From: Pyrinomonadaceae bacterium
GTDB lineage: Bacteria > Acidobacteriota > Blastocatellia > Pyrinomonadales > Pyrinomonadaceae
NCBI GenBank assembly: GCA_022843305.1
Contig: JALHNX010000044.1
Coordinates: forward strand, 1-33,089
Length of the DNA: 33,089 bases
Reading direction: 5' to 3'
Positions 1-8,357 of the stretch are shown one piece after another. Position numbers and translations under genes: made by a program. The notes beneath the pieces were generated by a model. The model was not told the DNA's origin. It did no database searches and saw only the letters and a program-made list of their open reading frames with translations. Numbering within the stretch: the stretch's first letter is position 1; each line of letters opens with the position of its first letter.

Positions 1-1326
1 GAAAACAAGAAAAAAGAAGTATTGGCGAAACTCAAAGAGCATGAGGGTGCCGAGAATTATGAGGAACTGAAGAAGAAAGCGGAAGAATATTACGCAAAAT
101 TCAGCAAAAATATCAATTTGCAACTAGCGAAGTATAAGGAAGAAGCGGCGACTAAAAGAGAACTCAATCGTGATAATTTAAGAAATCAATACAGAGAGGA
201 ACTTTCGCGGATTCAGACGAAACTCGATCTCGATCTTCGAAGCGCCATTGAAAAATTGAAGCTCGATGAAGAGAGAGAATTAAGGGAAAAAAAATCCGAA
301 CTGATTAACAAAGATTTGATGACGCCGCTCGTTACCTTCTCCAAACACTTTACGGCGGTCAATCCTCTTCAGGATCGCGGCAGAGCTTTAGCTTGGGAAG
401 CAGACCCTGAAAACGGGCATTGCGGCGAGAGTGCCGGATGGGCGGGACATTGCGATGCCGCCGGATTCGCGTCCGCGCTGTTCGAGGAGCCGGTTGATAA
501 AGGGATTTGGAAAGGCGAGGAGCTGAAATTCATTGTCAGCGAGTATGTCATGAGTTTCATACTGAAAGCAGGAAATTCCTCCGCGACATGGAAATTGGGC
601 GACACCGATAGTCGTACCGACGTTTCGCATGTGAATTTTATCGGACATTTTCGAGGCAACTTGAATTCGCCCCACGAGTATGCCAAAACAAGGGCTAATG
701 AGCTTAAAATAGCTGCCGGAAAGAACGGCGCCAACCTGCTCGAAAAATTACAAGCCGCGCTTTTCAAGGGTTTGCCTATAGTGATGGATATGCGAGTAAA
801 CAGGAACTTTCTCGATGAAGACCTCGCCGAGAGTTCCAAAGCGGTCTGGAACCATTGCGTTTTTTGCTATGAGGTGCGTTATCGTGAGGCGGCTGACGCG
901 ACCGGGAACGTTGTGGAAATGGCGCGGGACTTGGTGGCTCACATCACCATCTATGCCAATAAAGATCATGCGCCGCCGACGACGACAAAAGCCGCGACGG
1001 TAAATGCGACGGATCCGCCCGACATCACTTTGCTCCCCGAAAATTGCATCATCCGCCATTGCGCGGTCAGGCTGCAGTTTGGTGACGACGGTAAGATTAA
1101 TATAACCAGCGTCAAAGCCGACTGGCTGGGGTGCCACGCGAAACGAAGTCAAAAGGATGACCTTGATTTTGAATACACCGTTCCTCGTCTTCCACCGCGT
1201 TACCTGACAGTTATGCTTGCCTTGATCCCAGCCAACCCCGCAATGGCAAACCCTTTCATAACTCCGAATCATATTAAAGCGCTGGTCGAGGGAGACTATT
1301 TGAAGTGGAGCAGAACGAAGTTTTAA
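1..1326 (+). CDS. Coiled-coil protein with C-terminal Cys/His transglutaminase- or papain-like domain (5'-partial)
   Basis: The reading frame is open to base 1, so the N-terminus lies outside the window; the TTG at 22 has no convincing ribosome site and is probably internal. Residues 1-105 (counted from base 1) are almost wholly charged and helical, a coiled coil rich in Lys/Glu/Arg. From about residue 115 a globular domain begins, with the motif GWAGHCDAAGFAS (Cys151) followed by an acidic-proline stretch, and later WNHCVFCYEV (His285). A Trp-Gly-x-Cys turn followed by a distant His in a hydrophobic strand is how papain-fold enzymes, including the GP42-type transglutaminase elicitor family, present their Cys-His pair. 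I infer a cysteine peptidase or transpeptidase. No signal peptide can be judged. It ends 11 bases before a LysM/peptidoglycan-binding gene, so the two are probably co-transcribed and the enzyme may be a cargo of that partner. The catalytic assignment is tentative. Confidence 0.6.
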   Translation, partial: ENKKKEVLAKLKEHEGAENYEELKKKAEEYYAKFSKNINLQLAKYKEEAATKRELNRDNLRNQYREELSRIQTKLDLDLRSAIEKLKLDEERELREKKSELINKDLMTPLVTFSKHFTAVNPLQDRGRALAWEADPENGHCGESAGWAGHCDAAGFASALFEEPVDKGIWKGEELKFIVSEYVMSFILKAGNSSATWKLGDTDSRTDVSHVNFIGHFRGNLNSPHEYAKTRANELKIAAGKNGANLLEKLQAALFKGLPIVMDMRVNRNFLDEDLAESSKAVWNHCVFCYEVRYREAADATGNVVEMARDLVAHITIYANKDHAPPTTTKAATVNATDPPDITLLPENCIIRHCAVRLQFGDDGKINITSVKADWLGCHAKRSQKDDLDFEYTVPRLPPRYLTVMLALIPANPAMANPFITPNHIKALVEGDYLKWSRTKF

Positions 1327-1337
1327 CAGGAGCGATT

Positions 1338-2084
1338 ATGGGAGATGAAATTACCGATAAGGTCGTTGGGACGGGCGAGCGTGAAGTGGCTCCCGGCGAA
1401 GATGTTCACTCGATTGCCTTCGAAACGGGACATTTCTGGGAAACAATCTGGAATCATCCGCCGAATCAGGCAATCAAGCTGCTGCGCGGCGATCCCGGGC
1501 GTTTATTGCCCGGCGACCGACTCGTTATTCCGCCGTTGCGCATCGCGTCCAGCCCGTCTGCCACGAACCGGCGGCATATCTTCCGCCGCAAGGGTGTCCC
1601 GATTCAAATTGAAATTCATCTGTGGGAAGAGACAGTTGAGGAATCTATGAACATTGTCGAAATCGAGGAGTTGGAAAAGGATGGCGATAAAGGCAGCGGC
1701 AAGCCGTCGCAACGTCTCCCCCGCGCTAATGTGCCGTATCTTCTGGAGGTAGAAAAGTCCATCTACACGGGAGTCACGGACAGCGGCGGCGGACTGAAGC
1801 ACTACGTCGCCCCGACGGCGACCAAGGGATTATTGAAACTACATCCGGGAACAAATTTGGAAGAAGAAATTGAGTTAAAAATCGGTCAAATATACCCGGA
1901 AAAGACGCGGATGGGCATCAAACAGCGGCTAACGAATCTCGGCTTTTCCTGTGGCGCCATCGACGGCAGCGAATCCGAGGAATATTTTGAGGCGATCCGC
2001 GCCTTTCAAAGAAATTACGGTCTCGAAGTGACGGGACAGGCAGACTCCGCGCTCGCCGCCAAATTGCAGGAGCTAATGCGTTAG
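1338..2084 (+). CDS. LysM-like and peptidoglycan-binding domain protein (adaptor paralogue 1)
   Basis: The ATG at 1338 is preceded by CAGGAG at 1328-1333, so I prefer it to the in-frame ATG at 1305, which would overlap the previous gene. The 248-residue product starts with a LysM-like module (residues about 10-60: VAPGEDVHSIAF, then PGDRLVIPPLR). It continues with a basic linker (HIFRRKGVP) and a carboxypeptidase-regulatory-like beta segment. It ends in a PG_binding_1-type three-helix domain (residues about 185-248: IKQRLTNLGFSCGAIDG, AIRAFQRNYGLEVTG). There is no signal peptide, which is odd for a wall-binding protein and suggests delivery by another route or a cytoplasmic adaptor role. It is paralogous to the proteins at 2171 and 6391; all three share the pattern G-[ED]-x-[VIL]-x-x-[IV] then T-[ILV]-W and G-D-x-[LV]-x-I-P-x-[LI]-R. 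Domain calls are good; the biological role is inferred. Confidence 0.8.
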   Translation: MGDEITDKVVGTGEREVAPGEDVHSIAFETGHFWETIWNHPPNQAIKLLRGDPGRLLPGDRLVIPPLRIASSPSATNRRHIFRRKGVPIQIEIHLWEETVEESMNIVEIEELEKDGDKGSGKPSQRLPRANVPYLLEVEKSIYTGVTDSGGGLKHYVAPTATKGLLKLHPGTNLEEEIELKIGQIYPEKTRMGIKQRLTNLGFSCGAIDGSESEEYFEAIRAFQRNYGLEVTGQADSALAAKLQELMR

Positions 2085-2170
2085 CGGGCGGCTATTTTCG
2101 GAGCTTATTCGAGTCAAATGACGGTTTTTGATTGAATCGGCGAGAACTAAGCTAAACAGGCATTAAAAAT

Positions 2171-2638
2171 ATGGCAATAAATTATCAAATAAAGTTGGGT
2201 GATTGTATATTCTGCGTCATTCGCGAACATAGGCTTTTGCCGGAAACGGTTTGGATGCACTCAACCAACGCAACTTTCCGCCAGAAACGCCGGGACTTGA
2301 AGATGCTACTGCCCGGTGATGTTTTATTCATACCGGACATCCGACCAAAAGATGTTAATAGACCAACTAATCAATTTCATAAGTTTCAAATGAAGGGCGA
2401 GAAACATCGGCACTGGATTGAAATCGAGTTGGTTGGAGAAGACGGAAAACCGATTCCAAATGAAAAATACAAAGTGAAATTGCCGGACGGAAGTGAGAAG
2501 GAAGGAACTCTCGACAAGAACGGCTGGGCAAGAATAGAAAGCGAACCGGCAGGCGATTGTGAGATAACATTTCCGGAGATGGACAAAGAGGCTTGGAAAT
2601 TTATTGAAGCGGTTGGTCAGAAGACTCCGACTTCATAA
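2171..2638 (+). CDS. Short LysM-like protein with carboxypeptidase-regulatory-like tail (adaptor paralogue 2)
   Basis: This 155-residue protein has the same N-terminal LysM-like module as the genes at 1338 and 6391: YQIKLGDCIFCVI, ETVWMHSTN, and LLPGDVLFIPDIRPKD. After a HKFQMKG linker comes a beta-rich segment (IEIELVGEDGKPIPNEKY to GTLDKNGWARIE) of the kind annotated as carboxypeptidase regulatory-like or Rhs-associated. It lacks the C-terminal peptidoglycan-binding domain that both paralogues carry, so it is either naturally short or truncated. No signal peptide. The ribosome site is weak (ACAGG at 2156-2160). It sits 180 bases upstream of the large zinc-finger/EEP gene and may serve it. 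A 35-codon basic ORF at 2639-2746, starting directly after its TAA, is possible but unsupported. Confidence 0.7.
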   Translation: MAINYQIKLGDCIFCVIREHRLLPETVWMHSTNATFRQKRRDLKMLLPGDVLFIPDIRPKDVNRPTNQFHKFQMKGEKHRHWIEIELVGEDGKPIPNEKYKVKLPDGSEKEGTLDKNGWARIESEPAGDCEITFPEMDKEAWKFIEAVGQKTPTS

Positions 2639-2818
2639 ATGAGAAATTGGATTGAAAAAGGCAGCGTAAAAAACTCAATTAGATATTTGGAAGAGAGTGT
2701 AAAACGTTTTAAGGGAAAAGAAAAAAAACGTTTTTGTCGAAAATGACATCGATTTAAGCATTTGGCGACGGACTCAGCCGATAGAAACGCTTTTCGGCGA
2801 ACGCCCTCAGGAGGAAAA

Positions 2819-5800
2819 ATGGACGTATATAGAGAAGATTTAAAACGGAAGCGTGGAGAGGACGACGATGAAGGAAGTATCAAAAAACCGGGAGTCCAAT
2901 GTCCTTCCTGCAATCTGCCAATATTCGGCGAACTACAAGATTGTGACCATTGCGGACGCTGGTTCTGTGCGCGCCAGACGTGTGGTCCGGCGCACTTGTT
3001 GACTTTTGGAAACGACTCTACCGGGCATAATTGTTGTGCCGTCTCGAAACAACAATGCTCCCATTGCTTAGGCGACTTTTGTTGGGCACACAGCGATTTC
3101 CTACATCATGTGACGTTCAACAACGATCCTTCGGGACATAGTTGCTGTCCTGCATCGCTTCAGCAATGTTTGCATTGTAACGGAAACTTTTGCGGCGTTC
3201 ATAGTCTGGGCGCGCACCAGACGGCGGCTAACGATTCGGCGGGTCATATTTGCTGTAACGCCTCGTTTCAACAGTGCGGGCGTTGTCAGGGCGACTTTTG
3301 CGGCACTCACAGTGTCAATGCGCATCAAGGGACTTTTGGTGTCGATTCCAACGGTCATAATTATTGCGTTACTACGCAGCGACAATGTTCGCATTGCGGC
3401 GTCAATTACTGCACACAACCGTTCTGTTGGGCGACGCATCAGGGGACGTTTGCTTTAGACCTCAACGGGGATAATTGTTGCCCCGCTTCGCGTCAACAAT
3501 GCGCGCGCTGCAACGGAAACTTTTGTGGTGTTCATAGCGTGGGCACACATCAAGGGACGTATCAACAATGTTCACACTGTCTCGGCAATTTTTGCGATGC
3601 TAATTGGAACGGGCATCAATTGACTTTAGGCATTGATGCCGCCGGGGATAACTGCTGTGACGACTCGCTTGAGGACTGTCCGTATTGTTCCGGCAAATTT
3701 TGTCGCACTCATAGCGTGCCGAAACATGAAATTATCGCCGACGGCTGCGGTCATAAAACTTGCACCTTTGTGGTCGGAAAATGCCCGACTTGCGGAAAAA
3801 CTTTCTGCGAGAAATGCAGCATTATGAAAGTCGGAGAATGCGAGGTATGCGACACGCCGTTCTGCGATCTTTGCAAACCCTGCGCGAAATGTGCAGTCGT
3901 GAGAACCTCTGCATCTTCTGAAAGCTTTCAATGGAATTTTATTCGTCTGCTGCACACGGGTAATGACGATCCGCAGGATCATTCGGCGAGGTCAATTAAT
4001 GCCTGTCGGAGCGGTTTAAATACGATCAGTATTGACGGATTGGATATTGGAATTGCAAGTTGGAACATCAATCATTTTCAAAAAGCAGAAAAGAAAACGG
4101 CTTCGATTCAGCGAATATTCTCTCAGCATCAGGATTGGCTCGACATTCTGGCGCTTCAGGAAGTCAATGCATCATCAGATCTTAAAATTAGAGGTGTAGA
4201 GATTGAAGGTAAGGACGAAACGAACGTTGGAAAAAATGAAAAGGAAAAGATCGTTCCGAAAAACAATAACGACGGCAACAGCCCGAAACCCAGAAAATTA
4301 GCTTATAGCCGCGGACCGTTGATGATGGGACTCCGCATAGGAAAAGAACCGAAAAATTCCCATAAAAATTCAACTGCCAATAGAGTTGAAACGAGACTCG
4401 GCGCGGTCGGCGGAGAACCGGCTTGGTTAACGCCTATTCAGCAGGAATATTATCCGCTGGTTTATCTCACAGGCGGCAAGTATCAGATTAAGTATCTGAC
4501 AAAAGAGAGCGGAGCGTTTTATTTAAATGAATTTTGGGATAAAAAGAAATTAGATGGGGAACCTCTCTACTGGAATAAACAATTCGGAACAGATGGTGAC
4601 GGCACCGACGACGAACAGGATTACGATGAGGAAATCGAAATCTTACCGAAAAAGGTGGTCGTACAACAAAAGGCAAAAGATTTGAAGCATTTCGACGTGG
4701 GGATGAATATGCAAAGAGACACCCGCTCCTCTCGAAAAAAGCAGCCAAATTATAAAGATATGAGCGATGATCAAAGCTTTGAGGATAGTGATGAATATAG
4801 TGGTGAAACTCAAAAAGAAAAAAAAGAAATCAGACAGGAAAAGAATATGCGCGAAATTAATCCGAAAAAAGTCGCCGAAGATTTAAAATTCGATGTCGAT
4901 CTCACAAAAATTCCTTACTTTCGTCCAATAATCGTTCATAAACTGACAATCAATGGCAAGCCCGTAAACATAGCGGTTGTCCATACATCGCCGGAAGGCG
5001 GAAAACTGGCGAGAAAGGGTGAATATGACCAGATAGCTCCTTTTTTAGATTATATATCCAAGGATGATTCCGGCGCGTTGTGGGTGATTGCCGGTGATTA
5101 TTACCTGGACCCCGAATCGAACATTGCTTCTAACAGCGCTCAGGAAAAAAAGAGTCCCGATGAGCTGTTTAAGGAACAAATCAAAGCTAAAGATTTAAAA
5201 TTCGTGATTTCCGTTTCAGCAACGAATCAATCAATTCTAACCCGAGACGTGACAATACTGCGGAGAAAGAATTTAAAGGAAAGAGAAGAGTTAAAGAAAA
5301 AGATCGAGAAAACGCCAAAATTGATTTTTGACAATTTGTCGCAGGACACTGAGGGAAGACTGAAACGGCAGCTTCAGAAGGAATTTGAGGAAAAACCTGA
5401 GGAAAGCAGTATAAAGTTTATCGGACTGACAAAGCCGTATGAAACAAAGTTCGATTCCGTGGAGCGAAAAGTGGATGGTACTACAAGTCACGTCGTCAAC
5501 AAGCGCGCCGACTTTTTCATCTGCTCGCCGGGCTTTACAAATACCTTCGCCGGAATTATCAATCCCCTCGGCGGATTACTGAATGTCGATCCGAATCATA
5601 ATGCCTTAAATTGGTGGCGTCTTATCAGCGACCATGCGCCGGTCGGAGCGGTTTTCAGCACTTTGACTGTTTCAGAGAAATTGCGCCGGATTAGGAAAGA
5701 TGAAAACCTGTATCATAAAGAACGCTGGAAGAAAGCCGAAGAAGAACTTACCGAGATATTGCGTAAAGCATACGATGATATTTATCTATGTTTTAAAGAA

Positions 5801-6277
5801 TTAGATTCCAAAATCGAACAGGACTGGATGGATGGACTCGGTTTTGAAAAAACTCTTTTTCATCATTTACTTTTTTTTATTCTGAATGATCCGCGATTTA
5901 AATTCTTTCGTTCCTTCCAAGTCGAAGAAGCAAAATTTTTGTATGATCCGATGCTCGCAGCAAACCAAATGATGGAGTTTTTTGAACTGTGTCAGAATGC
6001 CCAAAATTACGATGCCTTCAAAGGTATCTATTTAAAATATAACAAAGTCTCTAAAATTTCCGATAACACTTCGAACTCCGAACTTACTATTGATCCGGGC
6101 AAACCATCTGAAGAGGAGATTAAGAAAAAATCGGAGCAGATAAAATCATCAGAACTAACTAAAATAGTCTTAAAGATTTCGCCGTCTCTGCGGGCATTAG
6201 GCTATCAAATCGATGACTTTGATGTGACTGCTAAAGATCAAATCTACAAGGATGTTGATAATGAAGGCTTAAAATAA
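2819..6277 (+). CDS. Large protein with tandem AN1-like Cys/His zinc-binding repeats fused to an EEP (DNase I-like) domain
   Basis: A perfect AGGAGG at 2809-2814 four bases before ATG 2819 fixes the start; an upstream TTG at 2762 is rejected. The 1152-residue product has four parts. (1) A short basic/acidic head containing KRKRGEDDDE. (2) Residues about 28-365: roughly nine repeats of 36-38 residues with the core QQCxxCxGxFCxxHS and a following GHxCC. The spacing C-x2-C-x4-C-x2-H with a later H-x-C resembles half of an AN1 zinc finger; the last two units drift to all-cysteine, RING-like pairs. (3) Residues about 400-945: an EEP fold with IGIASWNINHF, DILALQEVN, VVHTSP, IAGDYY and ISDHAPVGAVF, split by a very charged insert at about 470-700. 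(4) A helical C-terminal tail of about 200 residues. The catalytic Glu (QEV), both His and the Asp are present, but the usual GDFN motif reads GDYY. No signal peptide. Likely a metal-dependent nuclease or phosphodiesterase effector; zinc repeats suggest protein or nucleic-acid binding. Its flanking LysM paralogues suggest export. Confidence 0.75.
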   Translation: MDVYREDLKRKRGEDDDEGSIKKPGVQCPSCNLPIFGELQDCDHCGRWFCARQTCGPAHLLTFGNDSTGHNCCAVSKQQCSHCLGDFCWAHSDFLHHVTFNNDPSGHSCCPASLQQCLHCNGNFCGVHSLGAHQTAANDSAGHICCNASFQQCGRCQGDFCGTHSVNAHQGTFGVDSNGHNYCVTTQRQCSHCGVNYCTQPFCWATHQGTFALDLNGDNCCPASRQQCARCNGNFCGVHSVGTHQGTYQQCSHCLGNFCDANWNGHQLTLGIDAAGDNCCDDSLEDCPYCSGKFCRTHSVPKHEIIADGCGHKTCTFVVGKCPTCGKTFCEKCSIMKVGECEVCDTPFCDLCKPCAKCAVVRTSASSESFQWNFIRLLHTGNDDPQDHSARSINACRSGLNTISIDGLDIGIASWNINHFQKAEKKTASIQRIFSQHQDWLDILALQEVNASSDLKIRGVEIEGKDETNVGKNEKEKIVPKNNNDGNSPKPRKLAYSRGPLMMGLRIGKEPKNSHKNSTANRVETRLGAVGGEPAWLTPIQQEYYPLVYLTGGKYQIKYLTKESGAFYLNEFWDKKKLDGEPLYWNKQFGTDGDGTDDEQDYDEEIEILPKKVVVQQKAKDLKHFDVGMNMQRDTRSSRKKQPNYKDMSDDQSFEDSDEYSGETQKEKKEIRQEKNMREINPKKVAEDLKFDVDLTKIPYFRPIIVHKLTINGKPVNIAVVHTSPEGGKLARKGEYDQIAPFLDYISKDDSGALWVIAGDYYLDPESNIASNSAQEKKSPDELFKEQIKAKDLKFVISVSATNQSILTRDVTILRRKNLKEREELKKKIEKTPKLIFDNLSQDTEGRLKRQLQKEFEEKPEESSIKFIGLTKPYETKFDSVERKVDGTTSHVVNKRADFFICSPGFTNTFAGIINPLGGLLNVDPNHNALNWWRLISDHAPVGAVFSTLTVSEKLRRIRKDENLYHKERWKKAEEELTEILRKAYDDIYLCFKELDSKIEQDWMDGLGFEKTLFHHLLFFILNDPRFKFFRSFQVEEAKFLYDPMLAANQMMEFFELCQNAQNYDAFKGIYLKYNKVSKISDNTSNSELTIDPGKPSEEEIKKKSEQIKSSELTKIVLKISPSLRALGYQIDDFDVTAKDQIYKDVDNEGLK

Positions 6278-6390
6278 ACGCATTGCCTTCAGTTAAAGAA
6301 ACGCTATGGCTTAGACAACTCACTTATCAAATGGAATATCGGGTGAAATTAAGCGATAATCGCAAATTTGCATTATTGGGGTGAAAATTG

Positions 6391-7032
6391 ATGTCAAAAA
6401 TACACAAAGTTGAACCGGGAGAATGTTTGTCGAGTATCGGATTTGACACCGGCTTTTTTCCGCAAACTCTCTGGGAATTGCCCGAAAACGCGTCGCTCCG
6501 CGAAAAACGCGAAAGCCCCAACATCCTCCGCGAAGGTGACGAAGTTTTCATTCCCGACCTCCGAATAAAACAGCAAACCGCCGCCGTCAACCTTCGCCAC
6601 CGATTCAAACGCAAAGGCATTCCCGAAATCCTCCGCGTGCGCTTTCTCGACGAGCTGGGCGAACCTCGTTCCGGAATGAAATACGAGCTGAAAATTGCCG
6701 GTCTCTTGCGCAACGGCGAAACGGACGAAAGCGGCTGGCTTGAAGAATGGATTCCGCCCGACGCGATGGAAGCTACAATCACGATTCTCGACGAGACGGA
6801 CGAAACGCCGATTGAGGAAAAATACGAAGTGAAGCTCGGGCAACTAAATCCGTCCAAAGACAGGGACGGCGTTCGCGCACGTCTTGAGAATTTGGGAATA
6901 GAGTGCGGGGAAACGGAAGAGGATTTTGCCTTGGCGATTTCCAGTTTTCAGAACCGTTACGACGACTTGGAGGTGACGGGAGTTGCCGATGAAAAGACAG
7001 TTGCCAGGTTGAAGGAACTACACCTCAGCTAG
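6391..7032 (+). CDS. LysM-like and peptidoglycan-binding domain protein (adaptor paralogue 3)
   Basis: I choose the ATG at 6391, with GGGGTGA at 6378-6384 ahead of it, over a TTG one codon earlier. The 213-residue product repeats the architecture of the gene at 1338. It has a LysM-like module (HKVEPGECLSSIGF, TLWELPENASLREKR, GDEVFIPDLR), a HRFKRKGIP linker, and a carboxypeptidase-regulatory-like beta segment (RVRFLDELGEPRSG, ETDESGWLEEW). A PG_binding_1-type domain ends it (VRARLENLGIECGE, AISSFQNRYDDLEVTGVAD). No signal peptide or membrane segment. It lies 113 bases after the zinc-finger/EEP gene with no terminator visible between them, so it likely belongs to that transcript, which ends at the hairpin at 7200-7241. 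Confidence 0.8.
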   Translation: MSKIHKVEPGECLSSIGFDTGFFPQTLWELPENASLREKRESPNILREGDEVFIPDLRIKQQTAAVNLRHRFKRKGIPEILRVRFLDELGEPRSGMKYELKIAGLLRNGETDESGWLEEWIPPDAMEATITILDETDETPIEEKYEVKLGQLNPSKDRDGVRARLENLGIECGETEEDFALAISSFQNRYDDLEVTGVADEKTVARLKELHLS

Positions 7033-7199
7033 AATTTTGTTGATATTCTATTTCATTGGATTGTGTCCATCTCCGCAACCGGTTTTCCCGCAATCAGTTC
7101 GGTGGTCTGTTTGAAGAACTCCGGGAAGTTTGTTTTCGTAACGGACGAATTAACCGAATTCAGCTTTACGGCAGTGCCTTAAAAATCACTCAAATTAAA

Positions 7200-7241
7200 C
7201 AAGAAAAGCGGTTCTCATTAAAACGAGAACCGCTTTTCTTG
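7200..7241. terminator. Bidirectional hairpin terminator
   Basis: A perfect 17-bp stem (arms 7200-7216 and 7225-7241) encloses an 8-base loop and is flanked by A- and T-rich runs on both sides (TTTT follows at 7242). It sits between the converging + strand gene ending at 7032 and mglA on the - strand ending at 7267, so it can stop transcription from both. The rest of 7033-7266 shows nothing coding; an overlapping 74-codon ORF runs through the hairpin and is not credible. Confidence 0.85.
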
Positions 7242-7266
7242 TTTTATGAATTAAATTTATTTGGTT

Positions 7267-7851
7267 TTAGCCTTTTCTGAGTTCCGTCAAAACCTGTTTT
7301 GCGACGGCTTTGAGCGTATCAAAAACGCCGACACCTTGCGAGGCAGTGGCTTCAAAGACGGGTTCGCCTTTGCGCTGGAGTTCGGCGGTTAATTCATCTG
7401 ATGGAATGACATTCGGCAGATCGCGTTTGTTGAGCTGCAAAACGTAGGGAATTTTGTGTAAATCATAGCCCTGCGTCTGCAAATTTTCTTCCAGATTGTA
7501 AAGCGATTCGATATTTGCGTCCATCCGCTCTTCCTGCGAATCGGCGACAAAAACCACGCCGTCAACGCCCTTTAAAATCAACTTGCGCGAAGCATCGTAA
7601 TAAACCTGTCCGGGAACGGTGTAAAGATGAAACCGCGTCTTGAAACCGCGCACCGTGCCGAGTTCGAGCGGCATAAAATCGAAGAACAGAGTGCGGTCGG
7701 TTTCCGTCGCCAGCGAAATCAGTTTGCCTTTCGCCTGCGGCGCGGTCGAATCGTAGATATATTGCAGGTTCGTCGTTTTACCGCACAGACCGGGACCGTA
7801 ATATACAATTTTGCAGTTAATTTCGCGTGAAGCGTAATTAATAAATGTCAT
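7267..7851 (-). CDS. mglA: MglA-type small Ras-like GTPase
   Basis: This 194-residue protein is a standard-length MglA. It has the P-loop [13 protein letters not shown] (residues about 18-30), the switch region [18 protein letters not shown], and the guanine-specificity motif LNKRDLP (about 143-149). MglA is the GTP-dependent polarity switch that controls motility poles and cell polarity in myxobacteria and is also found widely in non-motile lineages. Its partner gene, an MglB-type roadblock protein, lies 23 bases upstream on the same strand, so the two form an operon. It converges on the adaptor gene across the 7200-7241 hairpin. Identification is firm; whether it serves motility here cannot be told from the sequence. 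Confidence 0.95.
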   Translation of the reverse strand: MTFINYASREINCKIVYYGPGLCGKTTNLQYIYDSTAPQAKGKLISLATETDRTLFFDFMPLELGTVRGFKTRFHLYTVPGQVYYDASRKLILKGVDGVVFVADSQEERMDANIESLYNLEENLQTQGYDLHKIPYVLQLNKRDLPNVIPSDELTAELQRKGEPVFEATASQGVGVFDTLKAVAKQVLTELRKG

Positions 7852-7874
7852 AATTTTACCAGTTTAAATTAGAT

Positions 7875-8357
7875 TTAGCTGAAAAGACTGTCAATGTCCT
7901 CATCTGTAATTTCGGCGAAAAATGAATTTTCGTCAAGTCGCCCGTTAACAGAATCGGTCTGAATCGCTTCGAGAATCGAAGCGACTTCGTGACTTGCTTT
8001 CTTGGTTCGGAGTTTGACCAGCCCGAGCGTCGAACGTTCGTCAAAGACGACGACCAGCAAACTTCTGCCGATCACGCTGATGAAAATGCTTTCGCGTTCG
8101 CCTTCGTGAACGACTGCCGGAAAAACATCTTCGCCGATGAGTTTTGCCATCGAAGTCGTCGCGGCAACATTACCTGCCGCCAGACTCGAAAAACTCGTCG
8201 TGTCCATATCGCCGATGTCGCCGTGAAATGCAATCGGCTGACCGTCGCGGTCAACCAAAAACACGACGCGGGCGGCGCATTCGACGCAAAGACGCGCAAG
8301 CACGTTCTTAATCCTCTGGAACTGATGTTCGTGTATGATGATGGTTGTTTCTACCAT
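7875..8357 (-). CDS. mglB: Roadblock/LC7 domain protein, MglB-type GTPase-activating partner
   Basis: The 160-residue product has the roadblock/LC7 fold: an amphipathic first helix (FQRIKNVLARLCVEC), a strand pair VVFLVDRDGQPIAF, the central helix with SLAAGNVAATTSMAKLIG, and strands IFISVIGRSLLVVVFDE. An acidic C-terminal tail ends ITDEDIDSLFS. Length and order match MglB, the homodimeric GAP that sets MglA to its GDP state. It is the first gene of the mglBA pair. Translation starts at ATG 8357 with a purine-rich leader (GAGAGAAAG) instead of a clean Shine-Dalgarno site. The divergent neighbour across a 391-base gap is yvcK. Confidence 0.9.
   Translation of the reverse strand: MVETTIIIHEHQFQRIKNVLARLCVECAARVVFLVDRDGQPIAFHGDIGDMDTTSFSSLAAGNVAATTSMAKLIGEDVFPAVVHEGERESIFISVIGRSLLVVVFDERSTLGLVKLRTKKASHEVASILEAIQTDSVNGRLDENSFFAEITDEDIDSLFS

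Noticed and set aside
2639-2746. 35-codon basic ORF starting right after the short LysM-like gene
   Set aside because: No ribosome site beyond stop-start coupling, no recognisable pattern, low complexity; kept only as a remark.
3050-3900. CRISPR-like or DNA-level tandem repeat in the Cys/His region
   Set aside because: The regularity is at the protein level inside an intact frame; the DNA of the units has diverged.
7056-7280. 74-codon + strand ORF
   Set aside because: It runs through the bidirectional hairpin and into mglA, and its product has no protein-like pattern.
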